Below, piece after piece: positions 1 to 8,188 of a stretch of DNA of 16,796 nucleotides (positions are counted from its first letter, which is position 1; each line of letters opens with the position of its first letter). This DNA is from Acidimicrobiia bacterium (lineage in GTDB: Bacteria; Actinomycetota; Acidimicrobiia; Spongiisociales; JAENVV01). A program made the position numbers and the translations under genes. Where the stretch lies: the NCBI GenBank assembly GCA_020352575.1, contig CP070681.1, positions 1,413,908 to 1,430,703 of the forward strand. Reading direction: 5' to 3'. Under the pieces are notes generated by a model, which searched no databases, had not been told where the DNA came from, and saw only the letters and a list, made by a program, of their open reading frames with translations.

Positions 1-467
1 TCGTGTTGATCGTCCAGGACGGTGACCTCACCGTCAAGGGTTTCACGAAGGGCGTGGTCGACGGCACCGGCACGCCGGTGAGCGTCGGCATCGTCCTCGA
101 TGACACGGATGTGCCGGGCGTCTACGACAGCGTCGACGACAAGCAGGTCGCCGAGGGAGACTCGTCCATCCATACGTTCATCATGGAGACCGGATTCGCG
201 TCGATTCCCGGCGTGGTGCACCACCTCATCTTCGCGGAGGGCAAGTACGGCGCCTTCCAGCAGACCACGATCTATGGGACGGTGTATGGCCACGAGGACA
301 TCTCGTCCAATCGGATGGAGATCCACTTCCGGACTCCCGACGAATCGATCAGTTCCGGGTTCGACTTCGTGATCCCGGACTCGACCCGGTTCATCGCCCA
401 GCCCCTGCTCTGGCGAGAGCTGAGCGTCGGTGAGGGCACGGCCCTGCCAACGAGCTGTTCGTCCTGA
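1..467 (+). CDS. Unrecognised protein, C-terminal part only (5' end outside window)
   Basis: An open frame enters at the left edge and ends with TGA at 465-467. The GTG at 3-5 is only the first in-window start-like codon, so the true start is probably outside. About 154 residues are visible, with alternating hydrophobic and polar segments that look beta-rich, and no membrane span. I do not recognise a family; it lacks the motifs of the cyclophilin that, as I recall, lies near this locus in mycobacteria. The next gene begins 21 nt downstream in the same frame, so the two may be co-transcribed. Codon use looks like the neighbours and supports a real gene. The Ser/Cys-rich last few residues look untidy, so a sequencing frameshift near the end cannot be excluded. 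Function unknown. Confidence 0.55.
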   Translation, partial: VLIVQDGDLTVKGFTKGVVDGTGTPVSVGIVLDDTDVPGVYDSVDDKQVAEGDSSIHTFIMETGFASIPGVVHHLIFAEGKYGAFQQTTIYGTVYGHEDISSNRMEIHFRTPDESISSGFDFVIPDSTRFIAQPLLWRELSVGEGTALPTSCSS

Positions 468-488
468 TCGATCCGCCAGAATGGCGCA

Positions 489-1139
489 GTGCTCATCGAC
501 CACCGGGTTCTTTGGTTCGCAGCCACCAACTGCTGGGTGATTGCCCCCGAGCGGGGCGGTCCCTGCGTCGTCGTCGACGCACCACCAGATCCGTCGGGTA
601 TCGCGGGGCTCCTCGCGCACCACGACCTCTACCCCGTCGGCCTGCTCCTCACGCACGGGCACATCGACCACATGGGAGGTGCAGGGCCCCTGGCCCGTTC
701 GGCACGGGTGGCGACCTGGGTGCACCCCGACGACGACTTCCTCACCCTGGACCCCCGAGGCCAACTGAGGTCGCTCATGGGATTCGTGGACGAACGGGAA
801 TACGAGCCCCCTACCGAACGATCCGTACTCCGCGACGGCCAGCGGCTGGAGCTCGCCGGGCTTTCGATCGACGTGCTCCACACCCCGGGCCACACCCCCG
901 GACATTGTTGCTTCCTGCTTCCCGAGGAAGGAGTGCTCCTCTCGGGCGACCAACTGTTCGCCGGATCGATCGGCCGTACCGACCTGCCGGGCGGCAACGC
1001 GCAGCAACTCGCCGAATCCATGCGGAGTCGGATCATGCCGCTGGATGACGCCGTGCGGGTACTGCCCGGCCACGGTCCCGAGACTTCCGTGGGTCGCGAG
1101 CGCGTGACGAACCCGTTCCGAGACCTCTGGGCGGATTGA
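489..1139 (+). CDS. MBL-fold metallo-hydrolase, glyoxalase II-like
   Basis: This 216-residue protein is a small metallo-beta-lactamase-fold hydrolase of the GloB-like group, expected to be a cytosolic two-metal enzyme cleaving thioesters or related bonds. The metal ligands are visible: THGHIDH (H56, H58, D60, H61), H135 in the HTPGHTPGH stretch, D154 in SGDQLF and H195 in PGHGP. The start is GTG at 489, the first possible start after the in-frame TGA of the upstream gene. It gives the usual N-terminus with an ATNCWVI strand; no clear Shine-Dalgarno sequence is seen. A glyoxalase II-like gene directly before hisS is a familiar actinobacterial arrangement (Rv2581c-Rv2580c in M. tuberculosis, from memory). 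The fold and metal site are secure, but the substrate is not: S-lactoylglutathione is unlikely in an actinobacterium that uses other thiols. Confidence 0.88.
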   Translation: MLIDHRVLWFAATNCWVIAPERGGPCVVVDAPPDPSGIAGLLAHHDLYPVGLLLTHGHIDHMGGAGPLARSARVATWVHPDDDFLTLDPRGQLRSLMGFVDEREYEPPTERSVLRDGQRLELAGLSIDVLHTPGHTPGHCCFLLPEEGVLLSGDQLFAGSIGRTDLPGGNAQQLAESMRSRIMPLDDAVRVLPGHGPETSVGRERVTNPFRDLWAD

Positions 1140-1180
1140 GCGCAGCGCCTGCCGCTTGTCGCTTGGCAGCGCCCGCTCTC

Positions 1181-1186
1181 TACCCT
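1181..1186 (+). promoter_or_regulatory. Possible -10 element (TACCCT) of a near-leaderless hisS promoter
   Basis: TACCCT fits the actinobacterial TANNNT -10 pattern and lies 9 nt before the hisS ATG, in the 56-nt gap after the MBL gene. A weak -35-like TTGTCG is at 1156-1161 with a long 19-nt spacer. There is no Shine-Dalgarno sequence before this ATG, which fits a leaderless or near-leaderless message. A very similar arrangement precedes alaS. The element is short, so confidence is low. Confidence 0.3.
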
Positions 1187-1195
1187 TCCGCCTCC

Positions 1196-2422
1196 ATGGC
1201 TTCTTTCGCACCCCCCAAGGGCACCGACGACATCGTGCCGCCTGCCTCTGCGGCATGGCGTGCCGTCTTGCGCGAGTGGGACACCTGGGCGGAGCGTTTT
1301 GGCTTCGGCCTGCTCATGACCCCCGTCTTCGAGGCGACGGAGCTCTTCGCCCGTGGGGTCGGCGAGAGCAGCGAGGTCGTGCGCAAGCAGATGTACACGT
1401 TCGAGGACGGTGGAGGCCGATCGATCACACTCCGTCCGGAGGGGACGGCCCCGACCGTTCGTGCCTACCTCGCTTCGGGTGTGCAGGGTGCATGGAAGGT
1501 CGCCTACTCGGGTCCGATGTTCCGCTACGAACGCCCACAGAAGGGCCGTCGCCGCCAGTTCTACCAAGTCGGCGCCGAGCACCTCGACAGTGAGGACCCC
1601 GCTGCTGACGCCGCCATCATCGAGCTGGGATACCGGTTCCTCGAGGCCCTCGGCGTCCCCGGGGTTGAGGTGCAACTCAACTCGCTCGGCGACCCCGAGG
1701 ACCGTCCCGCCTACCTCACCATCCTGCGCACGTGGCTCGAGGAACGCCGGGACGAGCTTTGCGAGGACAGTCGGCAGACGATGGAGCTCAATCCCATGCG
1801 GGTTCTGGACTGCAAGGCCTGTGCGCCGCTCCTGGCCGACGCCCCGACGCCGGTCGCACACCTCGGCGAGGACGCCGCATCGGCCTACGCAGCCGTGAAG
1901 GAGCTCCTCACCGAGGCCGGGGTGCCATTCGTGGAGGAGCCGAGGCTCGTTCGCGGACTCGACTACTACACCCGAACGGCCTTCGAGTACGTGGCCACCG
2001 AACTGGACGCCGCACAGACCGCGCTCGGCGGTGGCGGTCGGTACGACGGCCTCGCAGAGGCGATCGGAGGGCGCCGGGTCCCCGGGGTCGGCCTTGCGAT
2101 GGGGATCGACCGCATCGTGCTCGCAATGGGTGGCACGCAGGCGACCTCTCCGTTGGACGCGTTCGTCGTGGCAACACCCGGCCGTGACCGTCACGCCCGG
2201 GGCTTGGTGAGCCGTCTTCGCCTCGAAGGGGCGAGGGTCGACATCGCCGACCGAGGTCGATCCGTGAAGGCGCAGTTCAAGGCCGCCGATCGTTCGGCAG
2301 CCCCGGTCACGCTCGTGGTCGGGGACGAGTGGGACCAGGGGGAGATCACCGTGCGTCGCATGGCCGACGGCACGCAGGAGACCATCGGCATCGAGGAGAT
2401 CACGCAATGGCTGGAACTGTGA
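1196..2422 (+). CDS. hisS: Histidyl-tRNA synthetase
   Basis: HisRS charges tRNA-His with histidine in the cytosol. The protein is 408 residues, normal for bacterial class II HisRS. In order: the N-terminal PKGTDD signature (residues 7-12), motif 2 around R110-Y111-E112-R113, the HisA motif LVRGLDYYT (251-259), a glycine-rich GGGGRYDG, motif 3 GVGLAMGIDR (297-306), then the C-terminal anticodon-binding domain. The ATG at 1196 is chosen because it places PKGT close to the N-terminus as in the family. A longer in-frame reading from TTG at 1136 would add 20 low-complexity residues and overlap the MBL gene. The 3' end overlaps aspS by 16 nt, implying an operon and probable translational coupling. 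Confidence 0.97.
   Translation: MASFAPPKGTDDIVPPASAAWRAVLREWDTWAERFGFGLLMTPVFEATELFARGVGESSEVVRKQMYTFEDGGGRSITLRPEGTAPTVRAYLASGVQGAWKVAYSGPMFRYERPQKGRRRQFYQVGAEHLDSEDPAADAAIIELGYRFLEALGVPGVEVQLNSLGDPEDRPAYLTILRTWLEERRDELCEDSRQTMELNPMRVLDCKACAPLLADAPTPVAHLGEDAASAYAAVKELLTEAGVPFVEEPRLVRGLDYYTRTAFEYVATELDAAQTALGGGGRYDGLAEAIGGRRVPGVGLAMGIDRIVLAMGGTQATSPLDAFVVATPGRDRHARGLVSRLRLEGARVDIADRGRSVKAQFKAADRSAAPVTLVVGDEWDQGEITVRRMADGTQETIGIEEITQWLEL
2393..2398 (+). promoter_or_regulatory. Shine-Dalgarno GAGGAG that decides the aspS start
   Basis: GAGGAG lies within the end of hisS, 8 nt before the ATG at 2407. It favours that ATG over the GTG at 2419, which forms a GTGA overlap with the hisS stop but has no comparable ribosome-binding site. 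Confidence 0.6.
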
Positions 2423-4170
2423 GGACCCATAGGGCCCTCGACGTCGTGGACCTGTCCGAGGGGACAGAGGTCACCCTCGCCGGTTGGGTCGCCCGCTCGC
2501 GCGACATGGGCGGGATCCTCTTCGTCGACCTGCGCGATGCCTCTGGCGTCATCCAGGTCGTCGTGGACCCCTCCGAACTCCCTGAGGCCGAGCAGCTCCG
2601 GATGGAGTACTGCGTTGCCGTCACCGGCACCGTCCGTCCCAGGCCTGGGGGGACCTCCAACCCCGACCTCGCCACCGGCGACGTCGAGGTCGGGGCCACG
2701 GGGCTCGAAGTGCTCAGCCCGTCGGATCCGCTTCCCTTCATGGTCGACGATCGCCATGACGTCGACGAACTCACCCGGCTCGAGTACCGATACCTCGACT
2801 TCCGACGCCCCGATATGGCGGCCCGCCTGCGGGCCCGTGCCGCGGCCACGAACGCCATGCGCCAGGCGATGGCGAGCCTCGGGTTCCTCGAGATCGAGAC
2901 GCCGACGCTCATCGCCTCGACGCCGGAGGGTGCCAGGGACATGCTCGTTCCGTCCCGCCTTCGGCAGGGCTCGTTCTACGCCCTCCCGCAGTCGCCCCAG
3001 ATCTTCAAGCAGCTGCTGATGGTCGGTGGGGTCGAGCGGTACTTCCAGTTCGCGCGCTGCTACCGCGACGAGGACTTCCGCTCGGATCGGCAGCTCGAAT
3101 TCACGCAGCTCGACCTCGAAGGTGCCTTCTGGGACGAGGAGGACGTGCGAAGCGCCGTGGAAGCCTCGATCGTGGCAGCAACCGCGGCTGTCCGCCCGGA
3201 GGCCTCCGCCCCTGGGTTCCCCACCCTGACGTGGCGGGAGGCAATCGACCGATACGGCACCGACAAGCCGGACGTGCGATTCGATATGGAGCTGACCGAC
3301 CTGTCCGAGGTGTTCGAAGGAACCGAGTTCAGGGGCTTTGGCGGCGCGCTCGCCGAAGGTGGGGTCGTCAAGGGCATGAACGCCGGCGCACTCGGGCTCT
3401 CGAGGTCCGGGCTCGATGGCCTCGTCGAGCGCGCAAAGGAACTCGGCGCCGCAGGCCTGGCATGGGCGGTCGCCGAGGATGGCGGATCGCTCAGGTCGCC
3501 CATTGCGAAGTTCCTGTCCGAGGCCGAGGTAGCCGGCGTTGTGGAGTCGTTGAGTGCGGAGACCGACGACGTGTTGCTGCTCATCGCTGGCCCGTGGAGG
3601 AGCTCCAGCGAGATCCTCGGGCAACTCCGCGTCGACCTGGGCAAGCCCAAGGGCCACGACGAGTTGGCGTATCTCTGGGTCGTCGACTTCCCAGTGTTCG
3701 AGGAGACGGACGATGGGGGCCTCGCTCCCGCGCACCATCCCTTCACGGCGCCCCACTCGGTCGAGGAGATGCGAACCGACCCGGTGAACGCACTGTCACG
3801 GGCGTATGACCTCGTCCTCAACGGCACCGAACTGGGGTCCGGCTCGGTGAGGATCCACGATCCCGCCGTCCAGGCGCAGGTCTTCGAGACGCTCGGGATC
3901 TCCGACGATGAGGCGGAGCGACGTTTCGGATGGTTCCTGCGGGCCCTCCGGTACGGCACGCCACCACATGCGGGGTTCGCCGTCGGTTTCGATCGCCTCA
4001 TGGCGATCCTCGTCGGCGCGAGCTCCATTCGCGACGTGATCCCGTTCCCAAAGACCCAACGGGGCGTGGATCCGCTCACCGGCTCACCGAGCCGGGTGGA
4101 GGAGGCCCAGCTCGAGGAACTCGGACTCGACGTCCGACCCGAGATCAAGGCCGCCTGGGAAGCGGACTAG
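2407..4170 (+). CDS. aspS: Aspartyl-tRNA synthetase (bacterial type)
   Basis: AspRS charges tRNA-Asp, and in some lineages also tRNA-Asn. The 587-residue length and layout are those of the bacterial type: an N-terminal OB-fold anticodon-binding domain (about 1-110), the class II core with motif 2 around YRDED (219-223), a GAD insertion domain (about 290-400), and motif 3 AVGFDRL (525-531) followed by the family's near-invariant PFPKTQRG stretch. The ATG at 2407 has a good GAGGAG 8 nt upstream; a GTG at 2419 is a possible alternative that would place RTH right after the start, as in many AspRS. In the OB domain the residue after RSRD is Met34, where discriminating enzymes usually have Leu and non-discriminating ones His, so tRNA specificity cannot be called. 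It overlaps hisS by 16 nt and sits 12 nt before rarA. Confidence 0.97.
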   Translation: MAGTVRTHRALDVVDLSEGTEVTLAGWVARSRDMGGILFVDLRDASGVIQVVVDPSELPEAEQLRMEYCVAVTGTVRPRPGGTSNPDLATGDVEVGATGLEVLSPSDPLPFMVDDRHDVDELTRLEYRYLDFRRPDMAARLRARAAATNAMRQAMASLGFLEIETPTLIASTPEGARDMLVPSRLRQGSFYALPQSPQIFKQLLMVGGVERYFQFARCYRDEDFRSDRQLEFTQLDLEGAFWDEEDVRSAVEASIVAATAAVRPEASAPGFPTLTWREAIDRYGTDKPDVRFDMELTDLSEVFEGTEFRGFGGALAEGGVVKGMNAGALGLSRSGLDGLVERAKELGAAGLAWAVAEDGGSLRSPIAKFLSEAEVAGVVESLSAETDDVLLLIAGPWRSSSEILGQLRVDLGKPKGHDELAYLWVVDFPVFEETDDGGLAPAHHPFTAPHSVEEMRTDPVNALSRAYDLVLNGTELGSGSVRIHDPAVQAQVFETLGISDDEAERRFGWFLRALRYGTPPHAGFAVGFDRLMAILVGASSIRDVIPFPKTQRGVDPLTGSPSRVEEAQLEELGLDVRPEIKAAWEAD

Positions 4171-4182
4171 CACCCACCTCCG

Positions 4183-5553
4183 ATGGACGACCTGTTCGCC
4201 GCTGAGAAGGCCGAGCGAAGGGCATCGGCAGCCCCGTTGGCCGCCCGGATGCGTCCTCGTTCGATCGACGAGGTGGTGGGCCAACAACACCTCCTCGGCC
4301 CTGGGACCGCCTTTCGCGCGATGGTGGAACGACGCAGGCTCGTGTCCCTCCTCCTCTGGGGCCCGCCTGGGACGGGCAAGACGACCATCGCCAGGGCGGT
4401 CGCCACTGATGTGGACGCGGAGTTCGTGCAACTCTCGGCCGTCACGGCCGGGGTGAAGGACGTCCGAGAGGTCCTGGCCGGCGCGCGGAACCGCCTCGAG
4501 ACCTCGGAACGTCGGACGATCCTCTTCCTCGACGAGATCCATCGGTTCTCGAAGTCCCAGCAGGATGCCCTGCTGCCGGGGGTCGAGGACGGCACCGTCG
4601 TGCTCATCGGTGCCACCACCGAGAACCCGTTCTTCGAGGTCAACGCCCCGTTGCTCAGCCGCTTGACGCTGTTCCGACTCGAAGCCCTCACGGAGGACGA
4701 CCTCTCAGAGCTGCTCGACCGGGCGCTTCGCGAGGCGCGTGGGCTCGGTAGCGATGGCCTCGCCCTTGCCCCGGGAGCTCGGACCGCCCTCCTCGCACGC
4801 TCCGGTGGTGATGCGAGGCTCACCCTCACCTCGCTCGACACCGCTGCGATCGTCTGCCTGGGGCGGGGGAGCGTCGAGATCTCGGTCGATGACGTCGAGG
4901 AGGCCCTGCATCGACGGATCGTGCGATACGACAAGGACGGCGACCAGCACTACGACGTCATATCGGCATTCATCAAGTCGATGCGCGGCAGCGACCCGGA
5001 CGCTGCGCTGTATTGGCTGCACACCATGCTCGCAGCGGGAGAGGACCCCGAGTTCATCGTCCGCCGGATGATCGTCTTCGCATCCGAGGACGTCGGACTG
5101 GCCGACCACACCTCGCTCGCGGTTGCCGTCGATGCCGCTGCCGCGCTCGCCCATGTCGGACTACAAGAGGCGTCATATCACCTCTCCCATGCGGCCGTGC
5201 ACCTTGCGTCGGCGCCGAAGTCGAACACGGTGACCCGGGCCATGGGCGCGGCCCGCGCGGCGGTGGAGCACGCTTCGCGGGTGTCGGTGCCGGTCCACCT
5301 CAGAGATGCCCATTACTCCGGGGCAGCCCAACTCGGCCACGGTGAGGGGTATCGGTACCCCCACGACCATGCCGGGCATGCCGTCCGACAGGAGTACTTC
5401 CCGCCGGAGATCGGCGAGCAGACCTTCGTCACCCCGGAGGGGATCGGTGAGGAAGCGGCCGTCCGTGCTCGCCTCGATGCGTTCGACGAGCGCTCGGGAA
5501 GGCGCCGCAACCGGGAGCGATACGGTCCCGGTCAGGAATCGGGGGCGTCCTAA
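4183..5553 (+). CDS. rarA: Replication-associated recombination protein A (RarA/MgsA, AAA+ ATPase)
   Basis: RarA is a clamp-loader-like AAA+ ATPase acting at stalled replication forks and single-strand gaps. The 456-residue protein shows Walker A GPPGTGKT (60-67), Walker B FLDEIH (115-120), a sensor 1 region GATTENP (143-149) and an arginine-finger candidate LLSR (157-160). The C-terminal half is the MgsA tetramerisation region, with recognisable stretches such as IKSMRGSDPDAALYWL and ASEDVGLAD. The start ATG follows aspS by 12 nt with no clear Shine-Dalgarno sequence and gives an MDDLF N-terminus that I recall as common in actinobacterial RarA. The TAA stop lies inside the putative -10 of alaS. 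Placement among tRNA synthetase genes is normal for the phylum. Confidence 0.95.
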   Translation: MDDLFAAEKAERRASAAPLAARMRPRSIDEVVGQQHLLGPGTAFRAMVERRRLVSLLLWGPPGTGKTTIARAVATDVDAEFVQLSAVTAGVKDVREVLAGARNRLETSERRTILFLDEIHRFSKSQQDALLPGVEDGTVVLIGATTENPFFEVNAPLLSRLTLFRLEALTEDDLSELLDRALREARGLGSDGLALAPGARTALLARSGGDARLTLTSLDTAAIVCLGRGSVEISVDDVEEALHRRIVRYDKDGDQHYDVISAFIKSMRGSDPDAALYWLHTMLAAGEDPEFIVRRMIVFASEDVGLADHTSLAVAVDAAAALAHVGLQEASYHLSHAAVHLASAPKSNTVTRAMGAARAAVEHASRVSVPVHLRDAHYSGAAQLGHGEGYRYPHDHAGHAVRQEYFPPEIGEQTFVTPEGIGEEAAVRARLDAFDERSGRRRNRERYGPGQESGAS

Positions 5554-5556
5554 CCT
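5551..5556 (+). promoter_or_regulatory. Possible -10 element (TAACCT) of a near-leaderless alaS promoter
   Basis: TAACCT matches TANNNT and lies 10 nt before the alaS ATG. It closely mirrors TACCCT before hisS, and both are followed by a C-rich stretch and TCCATGG. Its TAA is also the rarA stop codon, so part of the match is forced. I see no convincing -35 box and no Shine-Dalgarno sequence. Confidence 0.3.
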
Positions 5557-5566
5557 GCGCCCATCC

Positions 5567-8188
5567 ATGGATTCCAACACGCTTCGCCAGAAGTTCCTCG
5601 CATTCTTCGAGCGGCACGGGCACACCGTGCGGCCATCGGCATCGGTCATCCCAACCGACCCGACGCTGCTGCTCAACAACGCCGGGATGGTCCCCTTCAA
5701 GCCGTACTTCCTCGGCGAGGAGGAGGCTCCGTACGACCGGGCCGTGACCTCGCAGAAGTGCGTGCGCACGATCGACATCGACATCATCGGCACCACAGAC
5801 CGGCACCTCTCGTTCTTCGAGATGCTCGGCAACTTCAGCTTCGGTGACTACTTCAAGGAGGGAGCGGTCACGCTCGCCTATCGGTTCGTCACAGAGGAAC
5901 TCGGCTTGGATCCCGATCGCCTCTGGTTCACCGTCTACGAGGACGACGACGAGGCGGCGGCCATCTGGACCGACGTCGTGGGCGTGCCCGAGGAGCGGGT
6001 GCAGCGGGGCGGCCGGGACAACTTCTGGCAGATGGGTGTGGCGGGCCCCTGCGGACCGGCCTCCGAGATCTTCTACGACCGAGGGCCCGAACACGGGCAC
6101 GACGGAGGCCCCATCGGAGGCGATGAGGACCGTTTCGTGGAGATCTGGAACCTCGTCTTCATGCAGCACATCCAGGACGAGCCGTATCACGTGATCGGCG
6201 ACCTGCCGTCGAAGAACATCGACACCGGCATGGGCCTGGAACGGCTCGCGATGGTGATGCAGGAGGCCGGCTCCCTCTTCGAGACGGACCTCCTTCGGCC
6301 TGTCATGGCGGCCGGGGAGGAACAGACCGGCGCCTCGTACGGGTCGAACGTCGAGGCCGACGTCAGCCTGCGGATCCTCGCCGACCACGGTCGCACCACG
6401 ACGGTGATGATCGGTGACGGCGTGATGCCCTCGAACGAGGGGCGGGGCTACGTGTTGCGTCGGCTGCTCCGGCGCGCCGTGCGCCACGCCTGGCAACTCG
6501 GTTCACGGGAACGCATCATGCCTGCGCTCGTAGAGGCGAGCATCGACGTCCTCGGTGACGCGTATCCGATCCTCGTCGAGCAGCGCGGTTTCATCCTCGA
6601 CGTCGTCACCAGGGAAGAGGACCGCTTCCGAAAGACCCTCGAATCAGGCCTCGGGCTGCTCGAGGACGCGCTCGAGGGCGTGGGAGAAGGTGGCCAGCTC
6701 GATGGCGACGTGGCGTTCAAGCTCCACGACACCTACGGATTCCCGATCGAGTTGACCACGGAGATCATCTCCGAGCGCGGCCTCACGGTGGACCGGGCAG
6801 GATTCGAGGTTGCCATGTCCGAGCAGCGCGAGCGCGCCCGCTCCGCCTGGAAGGGCGGTGAGAAGGCCGCTGAGGAAGAGGCCTACCGTCGGCTGTCCGA
6901 CGCGATCGGCCTCACCGACTTCCTGGGTTACGGAACCGACCTGACCACGTCCCGGGTCTTGGCCATCATTCGCGATGGCGAGCAGGTGGAGCAGGCGGCC
7001 GATGGCGAGCAGATCGAGGTCTTCCTCGACCGGACTCCGTTCTACGGCGAGTCGGGCGGCCAGGTCGGCGACACCGGCACACTCACCGGCCCCGATGGGT
7101 CGGTGGTCGTCGCTGACACCCAGCATGCGCTCCAGGGGTTGCATGGCCACCGCGGCACGGTCACCTCGGGCACCGTCCGGGTCGGGCAGGAGGTCGAGGC
7201 GGTGATCGATTCCATTCGCCGGAACGAGATCCGCAAGGCGCACACGGGCACCCACATCCTCTACTCGGCGCTCCGATCCGTGGTGGGTGACCACGTGAAG
7301 CAGGCGGGATCGCTCAATGAGGCCTCGCGATTCCGGTTCGACTTCTCCCACTTCTCGGGATTGGGAGCCGACGAGATCGCCGAAGTAGAACGCCTCGCCA
7401 ATGAGCGTGTCATCTCCAATGTCGAAGTCCAGACCCAGGTCATGGACAAGGACGATGCCCTCGAGACCGGAGCCCTCGCCTTCTTCGGTGACAAGTACGG
7501 CGACAAGGTGCGTGTCGTACGTCTGGGAGGTTTCTCGGTCGAATTCTGCGGCGGCACCCACACGTCGTCGGCGGGTGCCGTCGGGCCCCTTGTGCTCCTC
7601 GGTGAGTCGTCGATCGGGGCGAACACCCGCCGGGTGGAGGCGCTCGTGGGCGACGCCGCGTATGGACGCATTGCCACCTTGACGCGAGATCTTTCCGCCG
7701 CGGCGGCCCTGCTCAAGGCGCCGGAGGACGAGGTGCCAGCCCGGGTCGAGTCGCTCCTCGAACGCACGAAGGGCCTGGAACGCGAACTCGCCGAACTCAA
7801 GGAGGCCCAGCGTGGCGCCGAGGCGGCTGAACTGGTCGATGCGGCGGAGACGATCGATGGAACGAGCCTGCTGGTCACGAGGCGGGACGGCCTGCGCCCC
7901 GACGAACTGCGCGAGTTCGCACTCGACCTCCGGGGACGCCTCGGCTCTTCGCTCGTCATCGTGGGCGGCATCAACGAGGGCAAGGGCGCCCTGGTGGGTG
8001 CGGCCACCGACGACCTCGTAGAGAAAGGCGTTTCAGCCGGTGACATCGTCGGGGCTGCTGCTCGCGAACTCGGAGGCGGCGGATCGCGGGATCCGCGACT
8101 CGCCCAAGCAGGTGGTCCCAATGGGGCCAACATCGACGCTGCGCTCGACGTCGCCCGCGAGGAGGCCGGGAGGGCCATCTCCGGATGA
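5567..8188 (+). CDS. alaS: Alanyl-tRNA synthetase
   Basis: AlaRS charges tRNA-Ala and clears mischarged Ser or Gly. At 873 residues it has the full bacterial layout: the class II catalytic core (about 1-235, with the conserved TSQKCVRTIDID and FFEMLGNFSFGDYFK stretches), the tRNA-recognition region, the editing domain with zinc-type ligands H559-x3-H563 and C661-x3-H665, and a C-terminal DHHA1/C-Ala domain (about 720-873). The ATG at 5567 gives the usual short N-terminus before LRQKFLAFF. A reading extended upstream to 5306 would overlap rarA by about 250 nt in another frame and is not credible. There is no Shine-Dalgarno sequence. The stop overlaps the ruvX start as ATGA, and the conserved alaS-ruvX-mltG-aroE order supports one transcription unit. 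Confidence 0.98.
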   Translation: MDSNTLRQKFLAFFERHGHTVRPSASVIPTDPTLLLNNAGMVPFKPYFLGEEEAPYDRAVTSQKCVRTIDIDIIGTTDRHLSFFEMLGNFSFGDYFKEGAVTLAYRFVTEELGLDPDRLWFTVYEDDDEAAAIWTDVVGVPEERVQRGGRDNFWQMGVAGPCGPASEIFYDRGPEHGHDGGPIGGDEDRFVEIWNLVFMQHIQDEPYHVIGDLPSKNIDTGMGLERLAMVMQEAGSLFETDLLRPVMAAGEEQTGASYGSNVEADVSLRILADHGRTTTVMIGDGVMPSNEGRGYVLRRLLRRAVRHAWQLGSRERIMPALVEASIDVLGDAYPILVEQRGFILDVVTREEDRFRKTLESGLGLLEDALEGVGEGGQLDGDVAFKLHDTYGFPIELTTEIISERGLTVDRAGFEVAMSEQRERARSAWKGGEKAAEEEAYRRLSDAIGLTDFLGYGTDLTTSRVLAIIRDGEQVEQAADGEQIEVFLDRTPFYGESGGQVGDTGTLTGPDGSVVVADTQHALQGLHGHRGTVTSGTVRVGQEVEAVIDSIRRNEIRKAHTGTHILYSALRSVVGDHVKQAGSLNEASRFRFDFSHFSGLGADEIAEVERLANERVISNVEVQTQVMDKDDALETGALAFFGDKYGDKVRVVRLGGFSVEFCGGTHTSSAGAVGPLVLLGESSIGANTRRVEALVGDAAYGRIATLTRDLSAAAALLKAPEDEVPARVESLLERTKGLERELAELKEAQRGAEAAELVDAAETIDGTSLLVTRRDGLRPDELREFALDLRGRLGSSLVIVGGINEGKGALVGAATDDLVEKGVSAGDIVGAAARELGGGGSRDPRLAQAGGPNGANIDAALDVAREEAGRAISG

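Noticed and set aside
629..2407. Long open frame on the minus strand (about 590 codons) opposite the MBL and hisS genes
   Set aside because: It mirrors hisS and the MBL gene, whose motifs are unambiguous. GC-rich codon use leaves few stops on the opposite strand, and the translation is Arg/Gly/His-rich with no recognisable domain.
2191..3756. Long minus-strand open frame opposite hisS and aspS
   Set aside because: A shadow of two well-supported synthetase genes; no family motifs and no start signals.
5306..5566. Upstream extension of alaS to an ATG inside rarA
   Set aside because: It would add 87 Arg/Ser-rich residues not found in AlaRS and overlap rarA; the ATG at 5567 gives the family N-terminus.
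7796..7823. CTCAAG-N15-GCCGAGGC inside alaS, same spacing as the pilus elements
   Set aside because: It lies within coding sequence on common Leu-Lys and Ala-Glu codons, and its -10 lacks the A/T-rich end. It shows that chance matches occur and lowers confidence in the two intergenic elements.
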